This document shows positions 17,187 through 25,332 of a stretch of 33,839 bases of DNA, piece after piece. Every line of letters begins with the position of its first letter. The first letter of the stretch is position 1. The stretch spans positions 1 through 33,839 of the forward strand of contig JAAYUI010000009.1 of the NCBI GenBank assembly GCA_012517765.1, written 5' to 3'. The DNA is from Caldisericales bacterium. GTDB taxonomy: Bacteria > Caldisericota > Caldisericia > JAAYUI01. The position numbers and the translations under genes are program-made. The notes under the pieces were generated by a model. That model was not told where the DNA came from and made no database searches. It saw nothing but the letters and a program-made list of their open reading frames with translations.

Positions 17187-18862
17187 TGACCCCTCCAGCA
17201 GAGCTCGCGGACCTGTTCATATGGTTTGCAGTTTAACAAATTTTCCCGGGAAACGCCAGCCCTTCGCGCAAGCTTCACACCGGAAGGCAGTTCTTTGAGG
17301 TGCAATGCGTAATGGGCATCACTGCCAAGAGTAAACATGCACCCATGTTTCATTGCAACCCTTGCCACCTGCCATGGCGGATCAAGCTTGTCGGGGGCAT
17401 AATTCAATTCTACTGCAACACCTGTTTTTGAACACTCGGAAAAAACCATGTCCCAATCTATTTCTATGGGCGGCCTGACAAGGAGCCTCCGGAGTGTAGG
17501 GTGCGCAACAATATCAATAAGGCCAGAGCTTATTGCCCTTAGATACCGGTTCTCCAGGATAGATGGATCGTCACCAAGCCCGGAGTGTAGTGCTCCAATC
17601 CTCATGATTTTTTGCCTTGTCTGGAAATCGACATGGCCATCGGCATCGATGTTGTATTCAATGCCGGGAACTATCTTTACTGTTCCTTTGAAAGCGTTCA
17701 TTTTTCTTATTTTGTCTGTCTGGATTTCAAGATCGTGTGCTGAAAGTCCTTTTGTTACAGATATTCCCTGGGCATGGTCGGTGACTGTTATGTATTCAAG
17801 ACCCATCTGCTCTGCCTGTCTTACAAGCTCTGAAAGCCTTGATCTGCCATCACTCCATGGCGTATGTGCGTGAAGATCGCCCAGGATGTCATCTTCTTCA
17901 ACGATGTCCCAGCCGAGTTTGCCTTCGGAAAGCTCTATGCAGTCCGGCCATTCGCGTATTTCTGGCGGAATGTATGGCAAACCAAGCTGTTTGTAGAAAG
18001 ATTCTTCGTCACCTTTTACAAGCAAAAAACCAGCAACTGATCTGTTTTTGAATGCTGTCCTCGAGCAGAGCTTCTGGTAGTGGTCGCCGGGGCCAGTGGC
18101 AAGGCACATTGCAGAGCCAATATACTCTTGTCTGCACAGATGTACTCTCACCTGGACACCTGAAACTTGGCCTTCGCAGCCATATTTTGTAATGTTGCAC
18201 TCACCAAATTCCAGATATTTTGATATCTCTTGCGCTGTTTTTACGGTTGGCTTGGAAACGACAACAAGCAGATCGATTTTTTCTATCAGCTCCCTGCCTC
18301 GCCTTATATCGCCAGCAACAAACACTTTTGATGCCTCTTCGAAATGCTTTACTTTTCTTTGAAGGAGATTCGCCAGATGTACTGCGTTTGAAAGCGGGAG
18401 GGTCCTCCTTCCGGAGAGGGTCTGCGTCACCATTCCCTCTACTTGTTTTGAAAATCTCTCACCAAAACCTTTTCTTGAGGAAAGCAGACCACCTCTTGAT
18501 GCTTTTCTGAGCTCCTCAAGTGTTTCTATTCCACAATCCTCATAGAGTCTTGCGATATTTGAGATACTAAGGCCTGAAATCTGCAGAAGACTCTGCACGC
18601 CTTTTGGAGTTTTTTTCAGCAATGCCTGCTCAAGACTTGAACTGCCAGTCTTTATCATCTCTGAAATTGCAGAAGCTGTTGTTTCAGAAAGCAACCCTTG
18701 CGCCAAAAGGAAACCGACCATTTGGAGTTCGACTTCATCGACATCCAAGTGGCGAATTGTTGTCGAGGCATCAAGAAACTGGTTAGAGCCAATGCCAGTA
18801 TTTGTGTATCTTGCAAGCCTTGCCAAAAAATTGAGCTTCTCTGCAAGCTCCCAAGAGTTCAT
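17183..18862 (-). CDS. PolX-like protein with degenerate polymerase site and intact PHP phosphoesterase domain
   Basis: The 559-residue protein is collinear with bacterial PolX: helix-hairpin-helix N-terminus, Pol-beta-like nucleotidyltransferase (about 150-295), GLPYIPPEIRE linker, then PHP domain. In the palm, AGDIRRGR (183-190) is conserved, but the metal-binding DxD reads K195-I-D197 and the third aspartate (VQVDL in active enzymes) is R239. Polymerase activity is therefore probably lost. The PHP metal site is complete: H331/H333 (DLHAHTPWSDG), D338, H363 (TDHA), E402 (GIEYN), H426, H454 (AHP) and D515/H517 (GSDAH). The protein probably acts as a 3'-5' exonuclease or 3'-phosphoesterase in repair. 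ATG 18862 overlaps the pheT stop (ATGA) and the gene overlaps mutS2 downstream. Confidence 0.85.
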   Translation of the reverse strand: MNSWELAEKLNFLARLARYTNTGIGSNQFLDASTTIRHLDVDEVELQMVGFLLAQGLLSETTASAISEMIKTGSSSLEQALLKKTPKGVQSLLQISGLSISNIARLYEDCGIETLEELRKASRGGLLSSRKGFGERFSKQVEGMVTQTLSGRRTLPLSNAVHLANLLQRKVKHFEEASKVFVAGDIRRGRELIEKIDLLVVVSKPTVKTAQEISKYLEFGECNITKYGCEGQVSGVQVRVHLCRQEYIGSAMCLATGPGDHYQKLCSRTAFKNRSVAGFLLVKGDEESFYKQLGLPYIPPEIREWPDCIELSEGKLGWDIVEEDDILGDLHAHTPWSDGRSRLSELVRQAEQMGLEYITVTDHAQGISVTKGLSAHDLEIQTDKIRKMNAFKGTVKIVPGIEYNIDADGHVDFQTRQKIMRIGALHSGLGDDPSILENRYLRAISSGLIDIVAHPTLRRLLVRPPIEIDWDMVFSECSKTGVAVELNYAPDKLDPPWQVARVAMKHGCMFTLGSDAHYALHLKELPSGVKLARRAGVSRENLLNCKPYEQVRELCWRGQ

Positions 18863-21276
18863 GCCTTTCTGACAGAAGCACCAATTTTTTCTAGGGCCAG
18901 ATCAATTTTCTCGATTATAGCGTCAATCTGGCTGCCCAGCAGTGTCCCTTCGGGATCATAGAAAGACAGCGAGAATGCCAGCGAACGCTTGCCCTCTCTT
19001 GCAAATCCGCCAACAAACTGGTCAAAAAGCCTTATCGATGAAAGATTGTTGCCGGCGTGGTCTTTGATTGTTGATTCGATCTGGGAGCAAGGGACTGTTT
19101 CCGGTGCAAGAACTGCTATGTCCCTCAGGACCATCGGGAACCTCGGGACAGGTTTTGCAACAGTCACTTCTGGAATGTGCGGAAGAAGACTTTCTATGTT
19201 TATATTTGCAATTGCTATGGGAGTTGCAACCTGCAGTCTCTCGTTTACTTCCGGGTCAAGCTGGCCGATATAGCCTATTGGGTTGCCAGAGATTGCTATT
19301 TCAGCTTGCCTGTACTGGTGCAAGTGGGGGTGGGGTTTATTTAAAGGTCTGTACGAGACACCACAAACGCAAAGCAGATCAAACAGTGCCTCAAGTGAGC
19401 CTTTCAGGTCAAAAAAGTCATAATTCTCGATATTGTCTTTCTTACCTTCGGTTTCTTTGGCTTTGAGCTGGGAGTCCCATCCGGAAGGCCTTTTGCCGGT
19501 CATAATCATGACCAGCCTGCGGCATTCAGGTCCAAACTGTGAACCCACCTCAAATAGCGCCATGGTAGAATTGCCCTGTCTGGCGTTGTATGAAGATGCC
19601 GCAAGAACACCCAACTCGCAAACAGGCCTCATGATTGTTGAATCTGTTGTCATCGGATTGAGGACCTTCGGGGCGTTTGGGACAAGCGTTTCGAGCTTCA
19701 TCAATTTGAGCTCGTCCTCGCAAGTCATTGGTTTTGAGACGCACTCGTAAAGGCCCATTCCGGACAAGATTTTTTTGAGCCTTCTCTCAAGAAGGAAAAT
19801 CGGGGTTTCGGTGACTATCTTCTCCTCGATTATTGGGAAAGTGGTGGGGATTGTGTCATATCCTATGACTCTTATTGCTTCCTCGATAAGGTCGATTTCG
19901 TCCCTGAGGTCATTGTCCCTGAACCCCGGGATAGTGGCCAATAGAGGATCTCCAACCTTGATGTCAATTCCAAGGGTGCCAAGGCCTTCTTTTATTTTCT
20001 CCGGATCAAGATCAAAACCCAGTATCTTTTTCATTCTCTTGACCCTTACCTGGACCTGGCGCCTTTCTTTTTTGTTGTAGCTTTCCACTAGGGCACACCC
20101 GCTTGTTCCAATCATCGAGATGACTTTCCAGGCGGTGTCCTCGGCGACCTCCACATCTGCGCCCTTCTCGAACCTTGTTGAAGCCTCGCTCCTTATTCCA
20201 AGGATCGAGCTGGATTTGGCTATAAGAAGAGGGTTGAAGTTCGCAGATTCGAGGAAAATCCTTTTTGTTGCAGAAGTGACTTCCGAGTCCTGTCCACCCA
20301 TGATGCCGGCTATCCCAACCGGTTTCTCGCCGTCCCAGATCATAAGGGTGCCAACCGGAAGGTCGCGTTCCTTGTCATCAAGGGTTTTAAATTTCATTGG
20401 TGCTTTTGTTCTTGCGACCCTTACCACGCCACTCTTTATTTTGTCTGCATCAAAGGCATGGGTTGGCTGTCCGTCCTCATACATGGAAAGATTGGAGGCA
20501 TCGACAACATTGTTTATTGGCCTCGTCCCTGAAGCCAGCAATTTTCTTCTGGTTTCAAACCCAGAGGGTACAACAGTTACATTTGCGAGTATTCCGATGT
20601 ATCTCTGACAGTCCCCAAGGTCTTCTATGTCTATTCTGAATTCCGCGCATGTATTTTCAGTGGAGATATTTTTTGATGTCCCAAATGATGGGGTCTCATA
20701 TGTCTTGCCGGTTTTCCTCCAGAGGATTGCGGCAACCTCGTGAAGGAGTCCGCGGAGGGAGAGCCATTCCGGATGGTTTGGTGTTATCTTGATGTCCAGC
20801 ATCGAGTCTGAAAGCCAGAATGATTCTGCCGGGTCCGTAAACAGTGGTGTATCATCCGGCATCTGCCACGGGCCTTCCCTCTCTGCCTGTGGAAGGATTT
20901 CCGGGTCAATGCCAAAATCCTGGGCAGAAAGGATTGCCCCTTCCGAAGCAAATCCCCTTATGTTTCTTGGCTCGACTGTGACATCACCAATGCGCGTTCC
21001 ATGAATTGCCACCGGATAAATCTGCCCTGATTTCACCCTGTCAGAGTTTGTCACAACTTCGATAGTTTTTCCTGGCGCGATTTCTATTTTTGCTATGTGC
21101 AGTTTTTCTGTTGCCGGCCTGATTTCAGTTATTTTTCCAAAAACCGAGCCCCTGACTTTGTCCCTTTTTTGAAGGTCCTCGACTTCAAGACCCAATATCT
21201 TGAAGCCTTCCTGGATGGTTTCCAGGTCGATGTCCCACGGAACAACACTTTTCAGATAGCGATAAGAAAGCTTCAT
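18859..21276 (-). CDS. pheT: Phenylalanine-tRNA ligase beta subunit
   Basis: The 805-residue protein has the standard bacterial PheT domain order. It contains an N-terminal B1 segment (MKLSYRYLKSVVPWDID), an EMAP-like tRNA-binding domain (about 40-150, with AEGAILS-type sequence FASEGAILS), B3/B4 and B5 domains, a catalytic-like core, and the C-terminal FDX-ACB anticodon-binding domain (PVPRFPMVLRDIAVL to the end). With PheS it forms the (alpha-beta)2 enzyme charging tRNA-Phe. It overlaps pheS by ATGA (21276-21273). No T-box or attenuator is visible immediately before pheS, and the pair is internal to the large operon. Confidence 0.97.
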   Translation of the reverse strand: MKLSYRYLKSVVPWDIDLETIQEGFKILGLEVEDLQKRDKVRGSVFGKITEIRPATEKLHIAKIEIAPGKTIEVVTNSDRVKSGQIYPVAIHGTRIGDVTVEPRNIRGFASEGAILSAQDFGIDPEILPQAEREGPWQMPDDTPLFTDPAESFWLSDSMLDIKITPNHPEWLSLRGLLHEVAAILWRKTGKTYETPSFGTSKNISTENTCAEFRIDIEDLGDCQRYIGILANVTVVPSGFETRRKLLASGTRPINNVVDASNLSMYEDGQPTHAFDADKIKSGVVRVARTKAPMKFKTLDDKERDLPVGTLMIWDGEKPVGIAGIMGGQDSEVTSATKRIFLESANFNPLLIAKSSSILGIRSEASTRFEKGADVEVAEDTAWKVISMIGTSGCALVESYNKKERRQVQVRVKRMKKILGFDLDPEKIKEGLGTLGIDIKVGDPLLATIPGFRDNDLRDEIDLIEEAIRVIGYDTIPTTFPIIEEKIVTETPIFLLERRLKKILSGMGLYECVSKPMTCEDELKLMKLETLVPNAPKVLNPMTTDSTIMRPVCELGVLAASSYNARQGNSTMALFEVGSQFGPECRRLVMIMTGKRPSGWDSQLKAKETEGKKDNIENYDFFDLKGSLEALFDLLCVCGVSYRPLNKPHPHLHQYRQAEIAISGNPIGYIGQLDPEVNERLQVATPIAIANINIESLLPHIPEVTVAKPVPRFPMVLRDIAVLAPETVPCSQIESTIKDHAGNNLSSIRLFDQFVGGFAREGKRSLAFSLSFYDPEGTLLGSQIDAIIEKIDLALEKIGASVRKA

Positions 21277-22298
21277 CTGACACCTCCAAACTGGGAAAGG
21301 AACCTGAGGTCATTGGTGGTGAAGTCCCTTATGTCACTGATTCCAAACTTCAGCATTGCTATCCTCTCGATCCCCCAGCCAAAAGCAAAACCCTGATACT
21401 CTTCCGGATCATAGCCAACATTTTTCAACACCTTTGGGTTTACCATTCCGGACCCACCCATTTCGATCCAGCCGCTATTCTGGCAGACCCTGCACCCCTT
21501 TCCGTCACAGAATGGGCATGAGGCTAGAGTTTCTGCCCCAGGCTCAACGAACGGAAAGAACGACGGAAGGAATTTTACCTTTACATTGCCGCCAAAAACA
21601 TTTGAAAGAATGACGGACAATATCCCTGCAAGATCAGAGAAAGAGATGTGGCGATCGATCATCAGGCCCTCGACCTGGTGGAAAAATGGCGAGTGGGAAG
21701 CATCTGTAGTGTCCCTACGGTGACAGAGTCCCATGGCAATCATCCTTATTGGTGGCTTCTCGCTCTCCATCGTCCTTATCTGGACAGGTGATGTGTGTGT
21801 TCTCAGGAGCTTGTTGCCTTCGATGTAAAAAGTGTCCTGCATGGCCCTTGCCGGGTGCCATTGCGGAATGTTCAGGGCCTCGAAATTGTACCAGTCGGAT
21901 TCGATTATTGGCCCCTGTCTCACAACGAAGCCGAGCTTATGGAACACTTCGGTTATGTCTTCGGCAACAATGGACAGTGGGTGCATGGCACCCTTCATTA
22001 CGGGCCTGCCTGGCATTGTGATGTCTATTTTTTCTGCAAAAAGCTTCTCCTGCATTTCTTTCCTGGATATGTCGGAGAGCCTGGATTCAATTTTTGCTTC
22101 AATATCTTCTTTGGCGCTGTTGAGGTTTGCTCCAGCAGATTTTCTTTCTTCTGGCGATAGATTGCCAAGTTCCCTGAGGAGTGAGGTCAGCTCACCCTTC
22201 CTGCCAAGGAACCTTACCCTTATATCTTCAAGCTCTTTGGAGCTTTTTGCCTGCTCAACGAGATTTAGTGCTTCCTGCTTTATCTTTTCTATGTCCAC
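21273..22298 (-). CDS. pheS: Phenylalanine-tRNA ligase alpha subunit
   Basis: The 341-residue class II aminoacyl-tRNA synthetase subunit has an N-terminal coiled coil (DIEKIKQEALNLVEQAK, then FLGRKGELTSLLREL), motif 2 (GLCHRRDTTDASHSPFFHQVEG), and motif 3 (GFAFGWGIERIAMLKFGI). It carries the cysteine-rich insertion CPFCDGKGCRVCQNSGW seen in many bacterial PheS proteins. I chose GTG 22298 because it has GGAGG six bases upstream and gives the usual N-terminus; an ATG 39 bases earlier would lengthen the overlap with the radical SAM gene and lacks a site. The overlap with that gene is still 44 bases. PheT follows with an ATGA overlap. Confidence 0.96.
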   Translation of the reverse strand: MDIEKIKQEALNLVEQAKSSKELEDIRVRFLGRKGELTSLLRELGNLSPEERKSAGANLNSAKEDIEAKIESRLSDISRKEMQEKLFAEKIDITMPGRPVMKGAMHPLSIVAEDITEVFHKLGFVVRQGPIIESDWYNFEALNIPQWHPARAMQDTFYIEGNKLLRTHTSPVQIRTMESEKPPIRMIAMGLCHRRDTTDASHSPFFHQVEGLMIDRHISFSDLAGILSVILSNVFGGNVKVKFLPSFFPFVEPGAETLASCPFCDGKGCRVCQNSGWIEMGGSGMVNPKVLKNVGYDPEEYQGFAFGWGIERIAMLKFGISDIRDFTTNDLRFLSQFGGVR

Positions 22299-23676
22299 GC
22301 CTTGCCTCCGAGAAGTATCGGGCCGTGAAGCAACCATAATCTGGCCCCATCAAATTTCCTTTTGCAACTGCCCTTGCCCTGCAGCCCCCACAATCTATGG
22401 AATGTGCGCATTCGCCACAAAAACCGGTCAGCTTTGTCCTGTCCCACATGATGCTGAAACCCTTCCAGGCCTCCTTGAAGCTCTGTCTTGTGAGATTTCC
22501 AACCACCGGATCAAATGGCGAGAACATGCAGGGGGTTAAGTCGCCGTTTGGCTGTATGTTGCAGTAGAGCCTTCCCGCAGGGCAGCCCCCAAGGATGTCC
22601 TTGAACGCCCTGAAGAATTTTCTGGAAGGCCCCATGTCAAAGAATGCTGTTATCGGGAAACAGTTTGAGGCAGGAAGTTTTTGCTGGCAGTTCCCACCAA
22701 CCATGGATGTCTCAGTTGCATAGTGGGGTGTTTCAGACATTATCTCGATGTCCGGGTCCTGCATTCTGGCCAGCTTTTCCATGGCCTCGGCGCGGGCTTT
22801 TGGCGTAAGATCGAGGTCTGATATCTCTTCACCCCTTCCAACGGGTATGAGATGATAGAAAACAATCCTGTCGAAAGAGTGCTTTTTTGCTAGCGCAACA
22901 AAATCATCTATGAGCCCAATATTGTTTGAGGTGAGGGTCACACCCATTGAAACAAAAAGCCCTGCTTTCTTCATCGCCTTCACGCCTCGCATGGAAAGGT
23001 CGAATGCGCCCTTCATGCACCTGAATTCATCGTGCTTTTCAGGGAATGGTGAATCAATCGAGACTTGGGCAGACCTTAAACCTGTCTTGAAGAGTTTTTC
23101 GGCAACGTTGTCATCGATCAGGGTGCCATTGGTATCTATGGAGCAATATATGCCGTTTTCTGTGGCATACCTGACGCAGTCCCAAAAATCTGGCGAGAGG
23201 AGCGGCTCTCCACCGGAGAATGTTATGGCCGCTGTTCCAAGATCGGCCATCTGCTTGATGATTGAGAACTTCTGTTCTCTTGTCATGAGGTCGCCAAGCG
23301 AGGAGTCTGCGCTCTGGAAGCAGTGCACGCACCTCAAGTTGCACTTGTTTGTCAGATTGTAGACCACCGAAAATGGAGCAGAAAGAACAATTGGTTTTTT
23401 GAGACCATATTCGGTGATGCTTTTTACAACAAGATCGAAGCAACGTGCAATCCCTGGATCGGAGAGAGTCTTCTTTACTTCACTCCATGACACTCCAAGG
23501 GAGGCCATGTAGGACCTCATGATTGCTGAGAAAGTCCAGACATAGGCTTTCTGGAGTCCTTTCGGTTTTTTTCTTCCGCCAATGCTGTCGATTGCAAGCT
23601 TCGAAAGGGGATAGCTTACCCTGAGGATGGACCTGGCAAAACCGCTAGAAACAAATATTGATACAATGCTTGACAT
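22255..23676 (-). CDS. Radical SAM protein with SPASM-type C-terminal cysteine domain
   Basis: The 473-residue protein has the radical SAM cluster motif C112-x3-C116-x2-C119 (NKCNLRCVHCF), the GGEP glycine motif (FSGGEPLL) and a C-terminal SPASM-like cluster region (CNIQPNGDLTPCMFSP, then GFCGECAHSIDCGGCRARA). This layout is found in NirJ/AhbD haem enzymes and in peptide-modifying enzymes; substrate is unknown. ATG 23676 is the likely start. The frame stays open upstream, but that part runs antisense through the Roadblock gene. No Shine-Dalgarno sequence precedes the ATG, while a TATAAT ends 10 bases before it, so the mRNA leader may be only a few bases. It is the first gene of the 16-gene operon. 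No small precursor-peptide gene is visible beside it. Confidence 0.85.
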   Translation of the reverse strand: MSSIVSIFVSSGFARSILRVSYPLSKLAIDSIGGRKKPKGLQKAYVWTFSAIMRSYMASLGVSWSEVKKTLSDPGIARCFDLVVKSITEYGLKKPIVLSAPFSVVYNLTNKCNLRCVHCFQSADSSLGDLMTREQKFSIIKQMADLGTAAITFSGGEPLLSPDFWDCVRYATENGIYCSIDTNGTLIDDNVAEKLFKTGLRSAQVSIDSPFPEKHDEFRCMKGAFDLSMRGVKAMKKAGLFVSMGVTLTSNNIGLIDDFVALAKKHSFDRIVFYHLIPVGRGEEISDLDLTPKARAEAMEKLARMQDPDIEIMSETPHYATETSMVGGNCQQKLPASNCFPITAFFDMGPSRKFFRAFKDILGGCPAGRLYCNIQPNGDLTPCMFSPFDPVVGNLTRQSFKEAWKGFSIMWDRTKLTGFCGECAHSIDCGGCRARAVAKGNLMGPDYGCFTARYFSEARRGHRKDKAGSTKSR

Positions 23677-23686
23677 ATTCTGGAGA

Positions 23687-23715
23687 ATTATAACAAAACG
23701 TTGATAAAATGAAAG
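23687..23715 (-). promoter_or_regulatory. Promoter of the 16-gene minus-strand operon
   Basis: A perfect TATAAT (23692-23687) lies 10 bases before the radical SAM ATG. The best -35 at 17-base spacing is CTTTCA (23715-23710), only 3/6, so an activator may be needed. The leader would be about four bases long. Confidence 0.45.
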
Positions 23716-23734
23716 GACAAAACGAGGTCGGGGC

Positions 23735-23763
23735 TTGACTATGAAAAAAGAATCGCATAAGAT
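23735..23763 (+). promoter_or_regulatory. Promoter for the Roadblock operon
   Basis: TTGACT (23735-23740) and TAAGAT (23758-23763) are separated by 17 bases, matching 5/6 and 4/6 of the consensus. Transcription would start near 23770, giving a leader of about 25 bases that holds AAGGAGG before the GTG start at 23795. It is divergent from the promoter at 23687-23715. Confidence 0.5.
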
Positions 23764-23794
23764 GTGCGATATCACCAATATGAAGGAGGACAAA

Positions 23795-24157
23795 GTGGAA
23801 CTGGACACAATTCTTGAAGGATTGAAGGACGAGCTCCCCGAATTTGTTGCTGCGGCCATTGCTGGAAGTGATGGTCTGACAATATCGACCCTGACAAAAG
23901 ACAGCTCGGTTGACATGAGTATGGTTGGGGCCGAATTTGCCTCGATTGTTTCGATGGTTTCAAAGGCGGGCAGGGAAATAAATGCAGGGAAGCTTCACAG
24001 TTCCATCTTCTCAACAGACAATTACCATATTCTGACCTCCCAAGTTGGTGAAACCCCATTTTTCCAGATAATCTGCCTCAGGTCCGACGGAAACATCGGA
24101 AAGGCGAGATACCTGATGGGCAAAACAGAGGCCAGAATCAAGGAAGCAATTCTATGA
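23795..24157 (+). CDS. Roadblock/LC7 domain protein (MglB-like)
   Basis: The 120-residue protein is a single Roadblock/LC7 domain. It begins VELDTILEGLKDELPEFVAA, followed by AIAGSDGLTISTL and later GKLHSSIFSTDNYHI. MglB-type Roadblock proteins dimerise and act as GAPs or scaffolds for MglA-type GTPases. The start is GTG 23795 with AAGGAGG five bases upstream; earlier in-frame starts lie in or before the promoter. Its stop overlaps the next Roadblock gene (ATGA). The GTPase encoded at 13653-14207 is the natural candidate partner, though it sits in the divergent operon. Confidence 0.88.
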   Translation: MELDTILEGLKDELPEFVAAAIAGSDGLTISTLTKDSSVDMSMVGAEFASIVSMVSKAGREINAGKLHSSIFSTDNYHILTSQVGETPFFQIICLRSDGNIGKARYLMGKTEARIKEAIL

Positions 24158-25332
24158 ATGACATAAGCAGGCTGTTGTCAGAGACCTTTTCAAAAATCCA
24201 GTATTGTGACAAGATACTTGTGGCATCATCAGATGGTCTTATTATAACGGCATATCCTGACTACAATCCAGACAAAAATGATTCCCTTGCTGCGTCATCA
24301 ACATCGGTCCTTGGGCTTACTGCCGCAACATCCGAGCTTGCCGGAAAGGGTGATGCTGAATACGTTCTCATAAGGTCAAACAATGGCTTCATGATGACAC
24401 TGGGTCAGCAGAATTTCTCGGTGCTTGTAATGGCCGGGCAGAAAGCAAACCTTGGCATGCTCCTGCTGCAGGGGCAAAAGCTTGTTGAAAAACTCAGTGG
24501 AATAATCGATGAGCACATTGCGCCAAAAAAGCTTGAACATCCGAGGATTTACGCCAGAGAACTTGGCACAATTGAACCCCCTCCTCTTGAAGAGGCCGGG
24601 TTAAAAGAGGCCCCCACACAGCAAGTTCGTGAGCCCAGGCCAGAGCCTGAATTCCCGGAACAGGGAATAGGCATGCCTGCTTTTGCAAAACCCGTTTCCG
24701 ATTTCACAGGAAATCTTGGCGAATTAAGTAGCGCCATGGAGGCCAGTTTTCAGGTTTTTGGAGAACAACCCCTGATCGAACCCAACCCAAAACCGGAAGT
24801 GCGCAATGAAGAACAGCCTGTGGCGGAAATTGAATGTTGCAGCGAATGCGAGGGATGCGAAGAGCTTGATGGCCAGGAGCATCTCGTTGCCGAACCAGAT
24901 GCAATCGAAGCAAAATTTTGGCCGGAAAAATCCGCAAAAGGTAACGAAGAGGCAGAAAACGACATTGAGACTGAAATTGAAGAGGAACGTTTTGATGGCA
25001 TCTACTCCGACAAAGATGTTTTTGCCACGGATGAAGACTTGGCAAAACTCTCCAAAATAGATGAAGAGCCTGTCATTGAAAATGAAGTTGAACCCCCAGT
25101 TGTGGACCTTGTGCTGCCAAAAGGGATTTACATAAATGACATAGTTGTTTACTCAAACAGGCCGGAATCCCCTGTTGAAAATTCAGAAACGCAACAAGAG
25201 CCGCAGAAAGAACAGGAGACACCCGAAGTCATACCCTGGTTCAATTTTAACAATGGCAGCAAAAACAGGTCGGATGAACCCCAGGAAGACGAGAAATCCC
25301 AAAAAGAAGGAGACCTGTTCGATTCCTACTGA
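24154..25332 (+). CDS. Second Roadblock/LC7-like protein with a long acidic disordered tail
   Basis: The 392-residue protein has an N-terminal Roadblock-like domain (1-120; KILVASSDGLIITAYP, then EYVLIRSNNGFMMTL and GMLLLQGQKLVEKL). About 270 residues follow that are rich in Glu, Pro and Gln and predicted disordered by composition. The tail carries an isolated cysteine cluster, CCSECEGC (228-235), and a short hydrophobic segment VDLVLPKGIYINDIVVYS near 315-332. It starts with an ATGA overlap with the first Roadblock gene, so the two probably form a heterodimer or coordinated pair. The tail may bind partners or metal; this is inference. The 3' end overlaps the likely start region of the pseudouridine synthase. 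Confidence 0.78.
   Translation: MNDISRLLSETFSKIQYCDKILVASSDGLIITAYPDYNPDKNDSLAASSTSVLGLTAATSELAGKGDAEYVLIRSNNGFMMTLGQQNFSVLVMAGQKANLGMLLLQGQKLVEKLSGIIDEHIAPKKLEHPRIYARELGTIEPPPLEEAGLKEAPTQQVREPRPEPEFPEQGIGMPAFAKPVSDFTGNLGELSSAMEASFQVFGEQPLIEPNPKPEVRNEEQPVAEIECCSECEGCEELDGQEHLVAEPDAIEAKFWPEKSAKGNEEAENDIETEIEEERFDGIYSDKDVFATDEDLAKLSKIDEEPVIENEVEPPVVDLVLPKGIYINDIVVYSNRPESPVENSETQQEPQKEQETPEVIPWFNFNNGSKNRSDEPQEDEKSQKEGDLFDSY

Noticed and set aside
23677-23916. An 80-codon upstream extension of the radical SAM frame
   Set aside because: It runs antisense through the promoter and 5' part of the Roadblock gene, has a composition unlike the rest, and the operon promoter lies inside it.
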